Shown piece after piece: positions 34,841 through 43,198 of a DNA stretch of 45,237 nt; position 1 is the stretch's first letter, and every line of letters begins with the position of its first letter. A model generated the notes under the pieces. That model worked only from the letters and a program-made list of their open reading frames with translations, searched no databases and was not told the origin of the DNA. The DNA is taken from assembly GCA_030462125.1 (NCBI GenBank), contig JAKDZT010000002.1, positions 1 to 45,237 of the forward strand. Reading direction: 5' to 3'. The position numbers and the translations under genes are program-made. The stretch is from Tetragenococcus sp. GTDB lineage: Bacteria; Bacillota; Bacilli; Lactobacillales; Enterococcaceae.

Positions 34841-34854
34841 CAAACGTACGTTCG
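34841..34854. promoter_or_regulatory. Gram-positive SOS (LexA/DinR) box
   Basis: On the minus strand CGAACGTACGTTTG fits the Bacillus consensus CGAAC-RNRY-GTTYG at every position. It lies about 10-24 bases downstream of the predicted start of the coiled-coil gene, a usual operator place. Confidence 0.7.
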
Positions 34855-34871
34855 CTTTTGAGAACAAATTA

Positions 34872-34900
34872 ATCATAGCATTGCCGTTCTCCTTTGTCAA
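34872..34900 (-). promoter_or_regulatory. Promoter of the coiled-coil gene
   Basis: Minus-strand TTGACA (34895-34900), a 17-base spacer and TATGAT (34872-34877). Confidence 0.7.
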
Positions 34901-34914
34901 CAAATTATTTTCTA

Positions 34915-34943
34915 TTGTTTCTTTTAGAGAACAATGCTATAAT
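34915..34943 (+). promoter_or_regulatory. Promoter of the XRE-S24 repressor
   Basis: TTGTTT (34915-34920), a 17-base spacer with GAGAAC, and a perfect TATAAT (34938-34943). Confidence 0.7.
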
Positions 34944-34972
34944 AGTTAAAAATGGAAGGGAGGGAGAACAAG

Positions 34973-35593
34973 TTGAAGACAAATGATGAAATTATGGATG
35001 TTCTCGATCAGTTGAAAAGGGAGAACAACCTCTCAATCAGTGAAATTGCGCGCCGTGTGCACATGGCAAAATCAGCTGTTTCTAAATATTTCAAACGAAC
35101 ACGTAAGTTTCCTTTACATCGTGTCGAAGACTTTGCTCGTGCAATGAATGTCAGTCCAGAATACATTTTAGGTTATAGTCCTGGGTATAATTATTCGGAA
35201 GAAGTAACCAATATTCCTCTCATTCAGTCGCTTTCTACTAATACCGACTCTACGATTGTTGCCGAACCAGAAGCTGCAACTTATTACCCTACGACTTCTT
35301 TTCGCTTACCCAAAGGGCAATTATTTTATTTCAAAATGAAAGATAACAGTATGGAACCAACCATCCCAGAACACGCGACCGTTCTCCTTAAAGTCCAAAA
35401 TGATGTTGAAAGTGAACAAATTGCTGCGGTAACATTAAATGACGATCCAACAATACTTTTAAAAAAAGTGCAAAAGCAAGGCGGTTTTATTCTCTTACTT
35501 ACTGAAAATCCAGACTATACACCAACGATCGTTACCAAGGAAACCTCCATCAAAATTATTGGAAAAGCCATTCGTGTAAGTTATGAACTGTAG
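34973..35593 (+). CDS. XRE-S24 repressor (HdiR/phage-CI-like)
   Basis: The 206-residue protein has an N-terminal helix-turn-helix (LSISEIARRVHMAKSAVSKYF) and a C-terminal S24/LexA peptidase fold with the putative serine in KMKDNSMEP and lysine in TILLKKVQ. Such repressors are inactivated by RecA-stimulated self-cleavage. A canonical Ala-Gly cleavage pair is not evident in the linker, so cleavage is uncertain. The start is TTG (34973) with GGGAGG about 9 bases before; an upstream ATG would lie in front of that site. It is divergent from the coiled-coil gene. HdiR of Lactococcus is the closest described type; no phage genes are nearby. Confidence 0.8.
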   Translation: MKTNDEIMDVLDQLKRENNLSISEIARRVHMAKSAVSKYFKRTRKFPLHRVEDFARAMNVSPEYILGYSPGYNYSEEVTNIPLIQSLSTNTDSTIVAEPEAATYYPTTSFRLPKGQLFYFKMKDNSMEPTIPEHATVLLKVQNDVESEQIAAVTLNDDPTILLKKVQKQGGFILLLTENPDYTPTIVTKETSIKIIGKAIRVSYEL

Positions 35594-35641
35594 AAAAATT
35601 AGTCTGTTCTGAATTATAAGTTTGCATTCGTATTTTACGTA

Positions 35642-35677
35642 AAAAAATTGCAAGAAGTAACTACCTTGCAATTTTTT
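35642..35677. terminator. Terminator between repressor and primase-helicase genes
   Basis: AAAAAATTGCAAG (35642-35654) pairs perfectly with CTTGCAATTTTTT (35665-35677) between converging genes. Confidence 0.85.
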
Positions 35678-35760
35678 GGACGTTATTTATATAAAATAAG
35701 CTCATTTAGGATGCTGCTATAATTTTTGATCTAGTAAACAAGACGATTCAGCATCTGTTA

Positions 35761-38586
35761 TTACGCTTTTGTTAACATCTGGTAAAATTCTTTTGCTACA
35801 CTTGAATAAGTTAATCGTAACGCCGAAGCCTCTTCTTTAGCATAGCCTAAGAAATTGATTGAACCATACCAAACAATCAATTGATCAATAATACAAATGT
35901 TTTGTAACTTTGCTTTGCTCGTGTACATTTTTATTCCTGCTTGTTTCGCTTTTGCCATACATTCTTTTTGTCTTTTCTGTTGAGTGAAACGCAAAGATTG
36001 TGGTTCAATTGTCCATATAATTACCTCTGCCTGAATATCTTTTATCTTAACAAGCTCTTCAATAACCTTTTTATTCAAAAATGGTGCAGATAAAGTAATT
36101 TGGCTTTTCGCTTTCTTGATATCATCAATTAACGGTGTAAAGTAACTTTCGTTAGTAAAGATTTCCGAATGTTTTTCCTGACTATTTTCGTCCAGAGATA
36201 CTTCGTAATCCAATTTTCGATAGGTTGTCAAACGTTTTTGATACATATTTGAAAACATGGGAATCATAAAATCCACATAATCGTACACACGTAATTCACT
36301 TTTATTGGCTAGGTTTCTTTGAAGACGCCCAAGATATTGTTGCAAGAGACCACTCCAAGAAATAGGCATTGTTAAACAGATAGTATCTAAACTTGTTAAA
36401 TCAAATCCTTCACCCACGTATTTTCCAGTAGCAAGTAACACGTAAGGGGATTCTTCTTTTTGCAAGGAATCAAGTACTTCTTTTCTTTCCGTTTCTTTTA
36501 CTTTTCCATTTAATTCGTATACGGACGGCGGATGTTCTAATTCTGGCGAAGAGAGTTGTCTAGAAAGTTGTTTAAGATGTTCGAGACGTTCACTTATAAC
36601 TAAAATATGTTTTCCTTCGCTTATATTGTTTAAAATGTCCTGAATGATGATGGAATTTCTTTTTTCACTTTTTGTAATTAGATGGTAATTTTCGTGAATT
36701 TCATTCGTGGCTATAGCATCACCAAACTCGTCACCAGTTGTTATAAAACGTGGTATTAATACTTGCTTATTGGGTTTATCTTTCATCTGTTTTTTCGCTT
36801 GCCATATGATTTCACCACAACGCATAAATATAATTGGGTCATGTCCGTCTTTACGCTTAGGTGTAGCCGTTAATCCATAGATATATCGCATTTTGCAATT
36901 TTTTATTACTTTTTCAAATGTAAATGCAGCAACATGATGACATTCATCGATAATGACCATGCCATATTGGTCTAAAATTTCTTGCATCGTCTCTTTATTG
37001 ACAAGAGATTGAAATGTCGCAACGTCAACTAAATTACTCCGCTTAAATTTTGAATCATAAATTTGTCCAACCGTATCTTTCTTTTTCTTTCGACCTTTTT
37101 CAGTATATTCTACTAACGGTTCGTCCTTTATTGAAAGAAATTTATCTAGTTCTCTCTTCCACTGATCTGCTAAATTTTTATTTTGCACTAAAATAAGCGT
37201 ATTAATCTTTTTTGTAGCTATCATTTTGCAAGCTAAGACGGTTTTACCAAATCCAGTATACGCCGAAATAACGCCCATATTCTGTTGCTTTGTTGTTTCC
37301 AAAGCTTCCCTTTGTTCTTTTCGCAATTTACCATCAAAAGATACATTAATTTTTTTTCCTGTCGTTGTCTTATCTACTACATGAGTTTTATTAGTAATTT
37401 GTTTTAGTTGATTTTGTAATCCTCTTGGGATATAAATTTCATCTTTTGTCTCATTAAACAAAGAAATGATTCTAGGATAATTGTAAGTAGATTGTCGCAT
37501 CGCTTGCCGCTGGTAGAATTCTGGGTTGTGAAAAGAAGATAATCCTTTTAATTTCAAAATTGCTTTTTTGGTTAGTTCACTTTTCCCCATTGCCAAAACA
37601 TTGCTTTCATGTACTACTAAGGAATCTAGCATTTCTTCAGGCGTTTCCGCTAATAGATCAAACGGTTTCAATTGTTCTTCTTTATAATAATGTAAATCAC
37701 TCTCATCATCTAACTGATCAATAGTACTTTCAACTTTTTTACGTGAATATTTTAAGACACTTGCAAGATAATTCCATTGATTTTGATAAGGATTTAAGTT
37801 TTCATCCAGGAAAACACTTTTTCCTTCTAGAACTCGATTTCCTTGTAGTGGTAAAGCAATTAAGTTACCAAAACCTTTTTTAGGCAAAGTATCTTGACTA
37901 GGAAACATTCGATCAAAGCATGAAAACGAGATACTAGGTTCAACTGCCATCGCTTGTGTTAAAAGCAAAGTCCCTAAACGACGAACAAGCTTACAAGGTA
38001 ACGCCTCATCAAAGAAAAACCACACATGAGCGCCTTGGCCAGATTGTGATTTTTCAATAGAAGCAGTTAAGCCATGTTCTTTACTTACTTTTGCTATAGC
38101 TTTAACTGCTGCTTGCCATTCATTTTTATCAAAATCTAGCGCTAAAAAGTAACAAGTATCATTCTTTAATATAGGGTAAGTGCCTAGAAATTTCTGTCCA
38201 TTTAAATGATTAACTAAAAATTTATCTTCAAATTTTTCATAAAGTCGGTTTCCATTATCGTCAGTTTTAATCATTGAACTTCCTGCTTCTTGCTGCCACT
38301 GATAAACGGGGGCGTATGCATATTTTTGTTGTTTTTTATTGAAATACCTATTGGCAAAAATATACGTTCGCCCTTTGAACAGACTCTTATATAGTGCGAT
38401 GTCCTGATTCACTGGTTCTTTTGCGATGATTTGGGCAAATTCATCCAATGTCAGTGAGTAAAACGTTTCATCATACTCTTTCATAAAGACAACTGACCTT
38501 TTCTTTGTCCAATAATCTTGAACGATCGTTTTCGCAAGTATTTGTGTACCGTCTTTTAATTGATATTTTTTAGGAAACCTAACCAT
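35761..38586 (-). CDS. Primase-helicase-PLD fusion (TOTE-like AEP plus SF2 helicase)
   Basis: A 941-residue multidomain protein. Residues about 70-270 look like an archaeo-eukaryotic primase domain: LALDFD (residues 148-153), SQSGQGAHVWFFF and CFDRMFPSQDTLPKKGFGNL, features I associate with the primase of TOTE-type conflict systems. Residues about 415-790 are a superfamily-2 helicase: Walker A AYTGFGKT (442-449), DECHH, GLTATPKR and QYLGRLQR. The C-terminus (about 830-941) resembles a phospholipase-D fold, but its HxK motif reads KAK (SKAKLQNICIID...GSINFLG), so nuclease activity may be lost. The start at 38586 follows AAGGTGG. It converges with the XRE-S24 gene. A DNA-repair or defence role is inferred. 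Confidence 0.8.
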   Translation of the reverse strand: MVRFPKKYQLKDGTQILAKTIVQDYWTKKRSVVFMKEYDETFYSLTLDEFAQIIAKEPVNQDIALYKSLFKGRTYIFANRYFNKKQQKYAYAPVYQWQQEAGSSMIKTDDNGNRLYEKFEDKFLVNHLNGQKFLGTYPILKNDTCYFLALDFDKNEWQAAVKAIAKVSKEHGLTASIEKSQSGQGAHVWFFFDEALPCKLVRRLGTLLLTQAMAVEPSISFSCFDRMFPSQDTLPKKGFGNLIALPLQGNRVLEGKSVFLDENLNPYQNQWNYLASVLKYSRKKVESTIDQLDDESDLHYYKEEQLKPFDLLAETPEEMLDSLVVHESNVLAMGKSELTKKAILKLKGLSSFHNPEFYQRQAMRQSTYNYPRIISLFNETKDEIYIPRGLQNQLKQITNKTHVVDKTTTGKKINVSFDGKLRKEQREALETTKQQNMGVISAYTGFGKTVLACKMIATKKINTLILVQNKNLADQWKRELDKFLSIKDEPLVEYTEKGRKKKKDTVGQIYDSKFKRSNLVDVATFQSLVNKETMQEILDQYGMVIIDECHHVAAFTFEKVIKNCKMRYIYGLTATPKRKDGHDPIIFMRCGEIIWQAKKQMKDKPNKQVLIPRFITTGDEFGDAIATNEIHENYHLITKSEKRNSIIIQDILNNISEGKHILVISERLEHLKQLSRQLSSPELEHPPSVYELNGKVKETERKEVLDSLQKEESPYVLLATGKYVGEGFDLTSLDTICLTMPISWSGLLQQYLGRLQRNLANKSELRVYDYVDFMIPMFSNMYQKRLTTYRKLDYEVSLDENSQEKHSEIFTNESYFTPLIDDIKKAKSQITLSAPFLNKKVIEELVKIKDIQAEVIIWTIEPQSLRFTQQKRQKECMAKAKQAGIKMYTSKAKLQNICIIDQLIVWYGSINFLGYAKEEASALRLTYSSVAKEFYQMLTKA

Positions 38587-38676
38587 AAATACCACCTTGT
38601 GTTTTTACCATTTGTTCGCATTTTAACATAACTAATAAATAACGAACAGTTGAGTACATCTATCGCTTACAAACTA

Positions 38677-38718
38677 AAAACCGTCTGTAAGAATATCAAA
38701 ATTCTCACAGACGGTTTT
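38677..38718 (-). terminator. Terminator of the PTS operon
   Basis: AAAACCGTCTGT (38677-38688) pairs with ACAGACGGTTTT (38707-38718), extended by AGAAT/ATTCT inside; it lies just after the last operon gene. Confidence 0.85.
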
Positions 38719-38727
38719 ATCAACTTA

Positions 38728-39732
38728 TTAATAATCAAATTGACGGTAGTAGCGACGGATATCCATAGGATGACGATTTAGTTTTTCAACGTGTGCATCA
38801 ATACGTTGTGTCACACAATGCATTAATAATACAGTTGGAATACGTCCGCGATACTTTTCACTAATTCCAGGTAATTCATATTCTTTCGTATCAATCAAGG
38901 TATAGTTACCGCAAATTCTTGGTAATAAATTGGCTACTCGTTGGCTTAAAGGTCGTTGTTCATCTTCACCGATAAAAACAGTAACCGGAGTAGTTTCATC
39001 AACAATTTCTAAAGTTCCATGTAAAAATTCAGCTGAATGAATGGATTTTGATCTCAACCAGCTTTGTTCTTCCCAATAACACATTGCATAAGAGTAAGTT
39101 GCTCCCCATTGATTTCCAGCGCCAACAAAATAATGCATCGCATCATGGCGGTGTGCTTGCGCAAACGCCAAACCAAATTTATCTGCTTGTTTTTCTGCCT
39201 CTGCTAAACCTCTAGCTAAGTGTTCTTCCAATTCTTTATAATAATCTTCATAATCTTCGAATTCTCCGTTATTTTTCATTAGTCGGTCTGCAAACATAAA
39301 GAACTTGAGTTGTTCTGTACCAGGTTCCGGATAGGTAATGACATAATCGCATTTTTTTGCTAACGGGCTATCTTTTTCATCAATAAAACCAAAAATAGTT
39401 GCACCGACTTTCTTTATTTCATCTATAGCTGTTATAACCTCTTCTGTTGTACCTGTTACTGAAGATATGATAACCAGTGAATCTTTTGTCAAACGTTTGT
39501 TCCCAGTTGTATAGTACTCAGCTGCATGTTGTACATATACCGGCAAGTCACTTTTCCCATTAATGTAGGTAACTGCTTGCATTGAAGAAGCATAAGTTCC
39601 ACCAATTCCTAAATAATAAACGTTGTCAAATCCCTTATTATAGATCTCGTCAACAATTTTCTCAACTTCCGGACGTAAAGCTAATGCTCCTTGAATATCA
39701 TTTATTTGTTTTTCTTCATCAAATTTTAACAT
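38728..39732 (-). CDS. SIS-domain fructosamine-6-phosphate deglycase (FrlB/GfrF-like)
   Basis: The 334-residue protein has two SIS domains, as in FrlB and GfrF, which split 6-phosphorylated fructosamines or glucosyl-lysine into sugar phosphate and amine. Visible are GIGGTYASSMQ, SSVTGTTEEVI (the sugar-phosphate loop), and SAEFLHGTLEIVDE, which parallels the SGEFRHGPLEIVE of E. coli FrlB. The end RRYYRQFDY matches its RRYYGGLVEY. It is last in the operon behind the PTS components, so it should act on a PTS-phosphorylated substrate. The exact amine is unknown. Confidence 0.8.
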   Translation of the reverse strand: MLKFDEEKQINDIQGALALRPEVEKIVDEIYNKGFDNVYYLGIGGTYASSMQAVTYINGKSDLPVYVQHAAEYYTTGNKRLTKDSLVIISSVTGTTEEVITAIDEIKKVGATIFGFIDEKDSPLAKKCDYVITYPEPGTEQLKFFMFADRLMKNNGEFEDYEDYYKELEEHLARGLAEAEKQADKFGLAFAQAHRHDAMHYFVGAGNQWGATYSYAMCYWEEQSWLRSKSIHSAEFLHGTLEIVDETTPVTVFIGEDEQRPLSQRVANLLPRICGNYTLIDTKEYELPGISEKYRGRIPTVLLMHCVTQRIDAHVEKLNRHPMDIRRYYRQFDY

Positions 39733-39776
39733 CTCTTCGTACTCTCCTTTATTATTTTCCTATTTTAAAATCTTAA

Positions 39777-40601
39777 TTACAGACCCAAGATTCCAAACCA
39801 TGTCAGCAGTACACCGATAATGGCCGCACCAAGAATTTGCCATAATACATTTATTTTCTTCTTATTTAACTCATAAAAAATGTATAAAACTACTAGGCTC
39901 ATCATGCCGGGGATCATACCATCAAGTACGCTTTGCAATGTTTCTGCGCTTTCACCGCTTCCTAGTTTTAAAACGAAATTAATATCAACCATTTCATTAG
40001 TCATAGCTCCAATTACCATAACTCCTAGAATAGAAGCAGCTGTTTTAAAAGTGTCCATTAACCCAGATTGCTGTATTTTTGTTAGATAACCTATTCCAAG
40101 CTTATAACCATAGTTTGCTCCAAAAAACCTAAGAAGATAGCCCGGAATATTGTAAATCAATATAAAGAGTATAGGGCCCAAAACATTCCCTTTAGCAGAA
40201 AGGGAAGCTGCTAACCCTGTCGCGATGACTCTTATAGTTCCTATAAAAATAGAGTCACCAATTCCTGATAGTGGACCCATAAGAGCAGTCTTAATTGCGT
40301 TAATGGAAGAAATATCAAAATCATTTGTCTTAGTATTAGTTTCTTCCATAGAAGCGACGACTCCTCCAATAAATGGAACTATTTGAGGTGTACAATTGAA
40401 AAATTCCATATGGCGTTCTAATGATTCGGCATACTCATTTGTATTATCACCATATAGTTTTTTCATTAACGGAGCCATCATGTAAGCAAATGCAAGATGC
40501 ATTTGTCGTTCATAGTTCCAGCCAAACTCCATTGGTAGCGAACGCCACACTATTTGCCGTAAGTCTTTTGAAGTAACTGTTTTTTCACTAGAAGTCATCA
40601 T
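39777..40601 (-). CDS. PTS mannose-family EIID
   Basis: About 274 residues, the IID membrane component of a mannose-type permease. Shown by SLPMEFGWNYERQMHLAFAYMM near the start, FIGGVVASMEE, ALMGPLSGIGDSIFIGTIRVI and a C-terminal membrane part. The start is one of four consecutive ATG codons. AGGAGG just before them favours the third (40601) or fourth (40598). It overlaps the end of EIIC, where the same bases encode a run of five Asp. Confidence 0.9.
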   Translation of the reverse strand: MMTSSEKTVTSKDLRQIVWRSLPMEFGWNYERQMHLAFAYMMAPLMKKLYGDNTNEYAESLERHMEFFNCTPQIVPFIGGVVASMEETNTKTNDFDISSINAIKTALMGPLSGIGDSIFIGTIRVIATGLAASLSAKGNVLGPILFILIYNIPGYLLRFFGANYGYKLGIGYLTKIQQSGLMDTFKTAASILGVMVIGAMTNEMVDINFVLKLGSGESAETLQSVLDGMIPGMMSLVVLYIFYELNKKKINVLWQILGAAIIGVLLTWFGILGL

Positions 40602-41379
40602 CATCATCCTCCTGACTATTAGTTTCAAACGCACTTTCTTCGGTTCCTTTGCCGTCATTTTTAAATTTCATTGTAATAAAGATGATTATTAATCCAAAAC
40701 AAGCTACTCCTAGAACAGGAATCTCCATATAAGCAGAAAGTAAAAAGCCTAAGAAAAAATAAGGTAAAACCGTTTTATTTAAAATCATTTGAAGTAAAAT
40801 TGCAAAACCAATCGCTGGTAATAAGTTAGCTGAAACCTCCAAACCATCTATAATCCTCTGCGGAATAGCATCAAGTATATTTTCAATTTGGCTGTTGCCC
40901 AAAAAATACCCAACAAAACATAATACGCCACGTCTCAAGCATTCCAACAAACCAATTGCCCACATTGAAAGAGTGATTCCACCTGCTCTACCTTCTTTAG
41001 CAGCTCTGTCACCTGAATGTGCTATCATTGGAAAAACTATACTCATTAAATTTCCCACTGCTAAAGATAACATAGCAATTGGCATGGCAATTGTAATAGC
41101 TGCTCCTACTCCTTCGCCTAAAGAAATAGCAAAAGCCGTTCCTAAAACACCTCCAACTATAACGTCTGGCGGTAAGTAAGCTCCAACTGAAACAGCACCC
41201 ATAAATATTAGCTCTAATGATGCTCCTATAATAACCCCTTGTATTGGCTCTCCCAAAACTAGTCCCACTAAAGGCCCCATAATGATGGGCCTATTTAATA
41301 AGTTGGTACCGATTGCAAAATCCATTGGTCCGAGAAAACCAATAAGCCCTATCAATAAGGACGGTATTAAGTTACTCAT
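40588..41379 (-). CDS. PTS mannose-family EIIC
   Basis: The 263-residue sugar channel component has many spans: IPSLLIGLIGFLGPMDF, the family stretch GLVLGEPIQGVIIGASLELIFMG and AYLPPDVIVGGVLGTAFA. It ends with an acidic tail (QEDDDDDF). ATG at 41379 overlaps the stop of the epimerase gene (TGATG) and lies 7 bases after AAGGAGG. The sugar specificity cannot be read directly, but the operon suggests glycated amines. Confidence 0.9.
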   Translation of the reverse strand: MSNLIPSLLIGLIGFLGPMDFAIGTNLLNRPIIMGPLVGLVLGEPIQGVIIGASLELIFMGAVSVGAYLPPDVIVGGVLGTAFAISLGEGVGAAITIAMPIAMLSLAVGNLMSIVFPMIAHSGDRAAKEGRAGGITLSMWAIGLLECLRRGVLCFVGYFLGNSQIENILDAIPQRIIDGLEVSANLLPAIGFAILLQMILNKTVLPYFFLGFLLSAYMEIPVLGVACFGLIIIFITMKFKNDGKGTEESAFETNSQEDDDDDF

Positions 41380-42224
41380 CATTCTTCCTCCTTGCATACT
41401 TTTTTGATATAATTTAATACTTTTCTGTCAGTTTCAAAGGGTTGGTTAAAATACCTTGAATTTGCAAATTCAAATGTTAAATAGCCTTTGTAACCATTTT
41501 CTTTAAGTGAATAAAAATCATCATAAACATTCCTTGTCCCGTCACCCCAAGCTAAATGTCCCGTTGGTGCTCCATCAACAAAATGACAATGCTTGATTTT
41601 ATCTTTAAATGTTAAAAAATATTGCTCAATAGTTTCGTTGGCTTTTGCCATAGCGCCTAGGTCTAAATTAATAAATAAATTATCACTGTTGACTTGTCTC
41701 AAGTAGGTGACTAAATCATTAATCGTGTTCACCAACTGTGATTCATCTGGTTGTAATGCTTCAAAAACCACCATAATGCCTTTTTCTTTAGCATATTCGG
41801 TTATTACATTCATCATTTCTATTGACCGGTCCCATGCTTCATGTGGATTTTCTGAATAAAAATTCCAACCTGAGTTTAATGACAACTTAGGAATCTCTAA
41901 TTCATTTGCAACTTGTACTGTGTTTTTCAAATATTTTTTTGTTTTATCCTGCAAGGATTTTTCCTTAGCTGCCAAATTATATGGTTTTGGGTTACTTTGC
42001 TCAGGAGTAATACAAACTCCTTGTACCTGATAATTTTTCATAAGTCTCTTCAGTTTTTTAGAGTCTTCATATGAAACATCATTAATATCAATATGATGTG
42101 TACATGTCCATAGTTCAAAATTTTTTAAATTATTTTTATGCAATGAACTAAAAAAATATTCAATTGGATAAAATCTATAATAATAATTCATACTGGCGAA
42201 TTTATCTAAAAGCTCTTCAAACAT
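41379..42224 (-). CDS. TIM-barrel sugar epimerase, FrlC-like
   Basis: The 281-residue xylose-isomerase-fold protein resembles E. coli FrlC, which interconverts fructoselysine and psicoselysine. Matching parts are TPEQSNPKPYNL (FrlC TPETNGYPYNM), the first metal glutamate in VVFEALQPDES (LILEPLTPYES), NLDLGAM, the CHFVDG strand (LHIVDS) and a last glutamate in LTFEFAN. It is inserted between EIIB and EIIC, starting directly at the EIIB stop. Because PTS import phosphorylates the sugar, it may act on a 6-phosphate, unlike FrlC (inference). Confidence 0.75.
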   Translation of the reverse strand: MFEELLDKFASMNYYYRFYPIEYFFSSLHKNNLKNFELWTCTHHIDINDVSYEDSKKLKRLMKNYQVQGVCITPEQSNPKPYNLAAKEKSLQDKTKKYLKNTVQVANELEIPKLSLNSGWNFYSENPHEAWDRSIEMMNVITEYAKEKGIMVVFEALQPDESQLVNTINDLVTYLRQVNSDNLFINLDLGAMAKANETIEQYFLTFKDKIKHCHFVDGAPTGHLAWGDGTRNVYDDFYSLKENGYKGYLTFEFANSRYFNQPFETDRKVLNYIKKVCKEEE

Positions 42225-42695
42225 CTAAATCACATCCTGGACAAAAACTTTTTTATCTGCCGGTACTTGCCTAATTTCCAATTCTATACCTTTACGAGCT
42301 AACTCATTTAACATGCTCTTATCATTAGAAGTAATGTAAACGGCTTTAGAAATGTTTTCTTTTCCTTCTTCTGCTTTAGTTCCACCTAAGTTTATTTCTT
42401 TAATTTCAGGGTATGCTTCTGCTAATTTATAGGCATCTTCTACAGATTCAACCACAATAAATAATTTATATTTATCTGTTACCCCACTTTTTAAAGCAGC
42501 AATCGAATCTTCAATGTTTTTAATGACTAATTTTACTCCTTGAGGTTTAGCCAATTTGATAGTGGTCTTACGCACGTCATTTTGGGGAACGTCATCATTA
42601 GCGATTAAAATACAATCCGCACCTAAATTTTGTGTCCACGAAAAGGCAACCTGTCCATGTAGTAACCTATGATCCACACGAGTTAATAAAATCAT
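42225..42695 (-). CDS. PTS mannose-family EIIB
   Basis: The 156-residue phosphocarrier has the phospho-histidine motif RVDHRLLHGQV (His13) at the usual N-terminal place and the C-terminal RQVPADKKVFVQDVI. It takes phosphate from EIIA and passes it to the sugar at EIIC/EIID. The start follows GAGGAGG. It is a separate protein from EIIA, unlike E. coli ManX. Confidence 0.92.
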   Translation of the reverse strand: MILLTRVDHRLLHGQVAFSWTQNLGADCILIANDDVPQNDVRKTTIKLAKPQGVKLVIKNIEDSIAALKSGVTDKYKLFIVVESVEDAYKLAEAYPEIKEINLGGTKAEEGKENISKAVYITSNDKSMLNELARKGIELEIRQVPADKKVFVQDVI

Positions 42696-42707
42696 GTTCT
42701 TTCCTCC

Positions 42708-43127
42708 TCAAAAGTCCTCTTCTTCTATCTCTTCATTAAAACTTTCGTTACAAAATTGAATAGTATCTTTACTATTTTTAAGCGTCTGTACAATAAGCTC
42801 AGCAATATTTCCAACACTTGTAAATTGCGCTGAAAGCTCAATTAAAAATGGTAAGTTTAATCCTGCTACTAAATAAAAATTAGATCTTTTAATATAGCGT
42901 AAAAATTCGTTGTTTACACTACCACCAAATAGATCTGTAACAACGACCAATTCTTTCCCTGTACTCTCTTTCATGAGCTGATCAACAGTTTGACTTAAAT
43001 CAAAGTCGTCGGTTATGTAGCAGTCTAACGCGCTGATCGCTTTATTTTTGCCACAGATCAACTCCAGTGAACTTAAAATTCCTGAAGCAAATTTCCCATG
43101 TGAAGCTAATACAATTTTTCTGTCCAA
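42708..43127 (-). CDS. PTS mannose-family EIIA
   Basis: The 139-residue phosphocarrier has its phospho-histidine in VLASHGKFASG, plus VVVTDLFGGSVNN. Two starts are possible: GTG 43136 and TTG 43127. From the sigma-54 promoter the mRNA should begin near 43146, leaving no Shine-Dalgarno for GTG. GAGAGG (43136-43141) lies 8 bases before TTG. The TTG start also places the histidine at position 10, as in E. coli IIA-Man. It is the first gene of the operon. Confidence 0.88.
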   Translation of the reverse strand: MDRKIVLASHGKFASGILSSLELICGKNKAISALDCYITDDFDLSQTVDQLMKESTGKELVVVTDLFGGSVNNEFLRYIKRSNFYLVAGLNLPFLIELSAQFTSVGNIAELIVQTLKNSKDTIQFCNESFNEEIEEEDF

Positions 43128-43156
43128 CCTCTTCACCTCTCTTACACCTTTATAAA

Positions 43157-43173
43157 AGCAAAACGCATGCCAA
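43157..43173 (-). promoter_or_regulatory. Sigma-54 promoter of the PTS operon
   Basis: On the minus strand TTGGCATGCGTTTTGCT fits the -24/-12 consensus: GG and GC are separated by exactly 10 bases, with TTGGCA and TTGC intact. It lies about 20 bases before EIIA, directly behind a LevR-type activator gene, which is the expected partner. Confidence 0.85.
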
Positions 43174-43192
43174 GTTTAGTGGCATGCGTTTT
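43160..43192 (-). terminator. Terminator of the LevR-type gene, overlapping the sigma-54 promoter
   Basis: AAAACGCATGCCA (43160-43172) pairs perfectly with TGGCATGCGTTTT (43180-43192). The downstream arm is the same DNA as the -24 to -12 promoter region. Confidence 0.8.
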
Positions 43193-43198
43193 ATATCT

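Larger units (their letters stand above)
34860..35026. repeat. GAGAAC half-site cluster in the divergent control region
   Basis: GAGAAC occurs at 34860, 34927, 34964 and 35021, and inverted (GTTCTC) at 34886. All but the last lie at the two divergent promoters or the ribosome site of the S24-type repressor gene, which suggests its own operator sites. Confidence 0.45.

Noticed and set aside
34973-35593. Prophage remnant indicated by the S24 repressor
   Set aside because: No integrase, structural or lysis genes nor attachment repeats were seen nearby. Chromosomal HdiR-like regulators explain it better.
38600-38660. Second SOS box before the primase-helicase gene
   Set aside because: CGAACAAATGGTAA and CGAACAGTTGAGTA have only the first half of the consensus.
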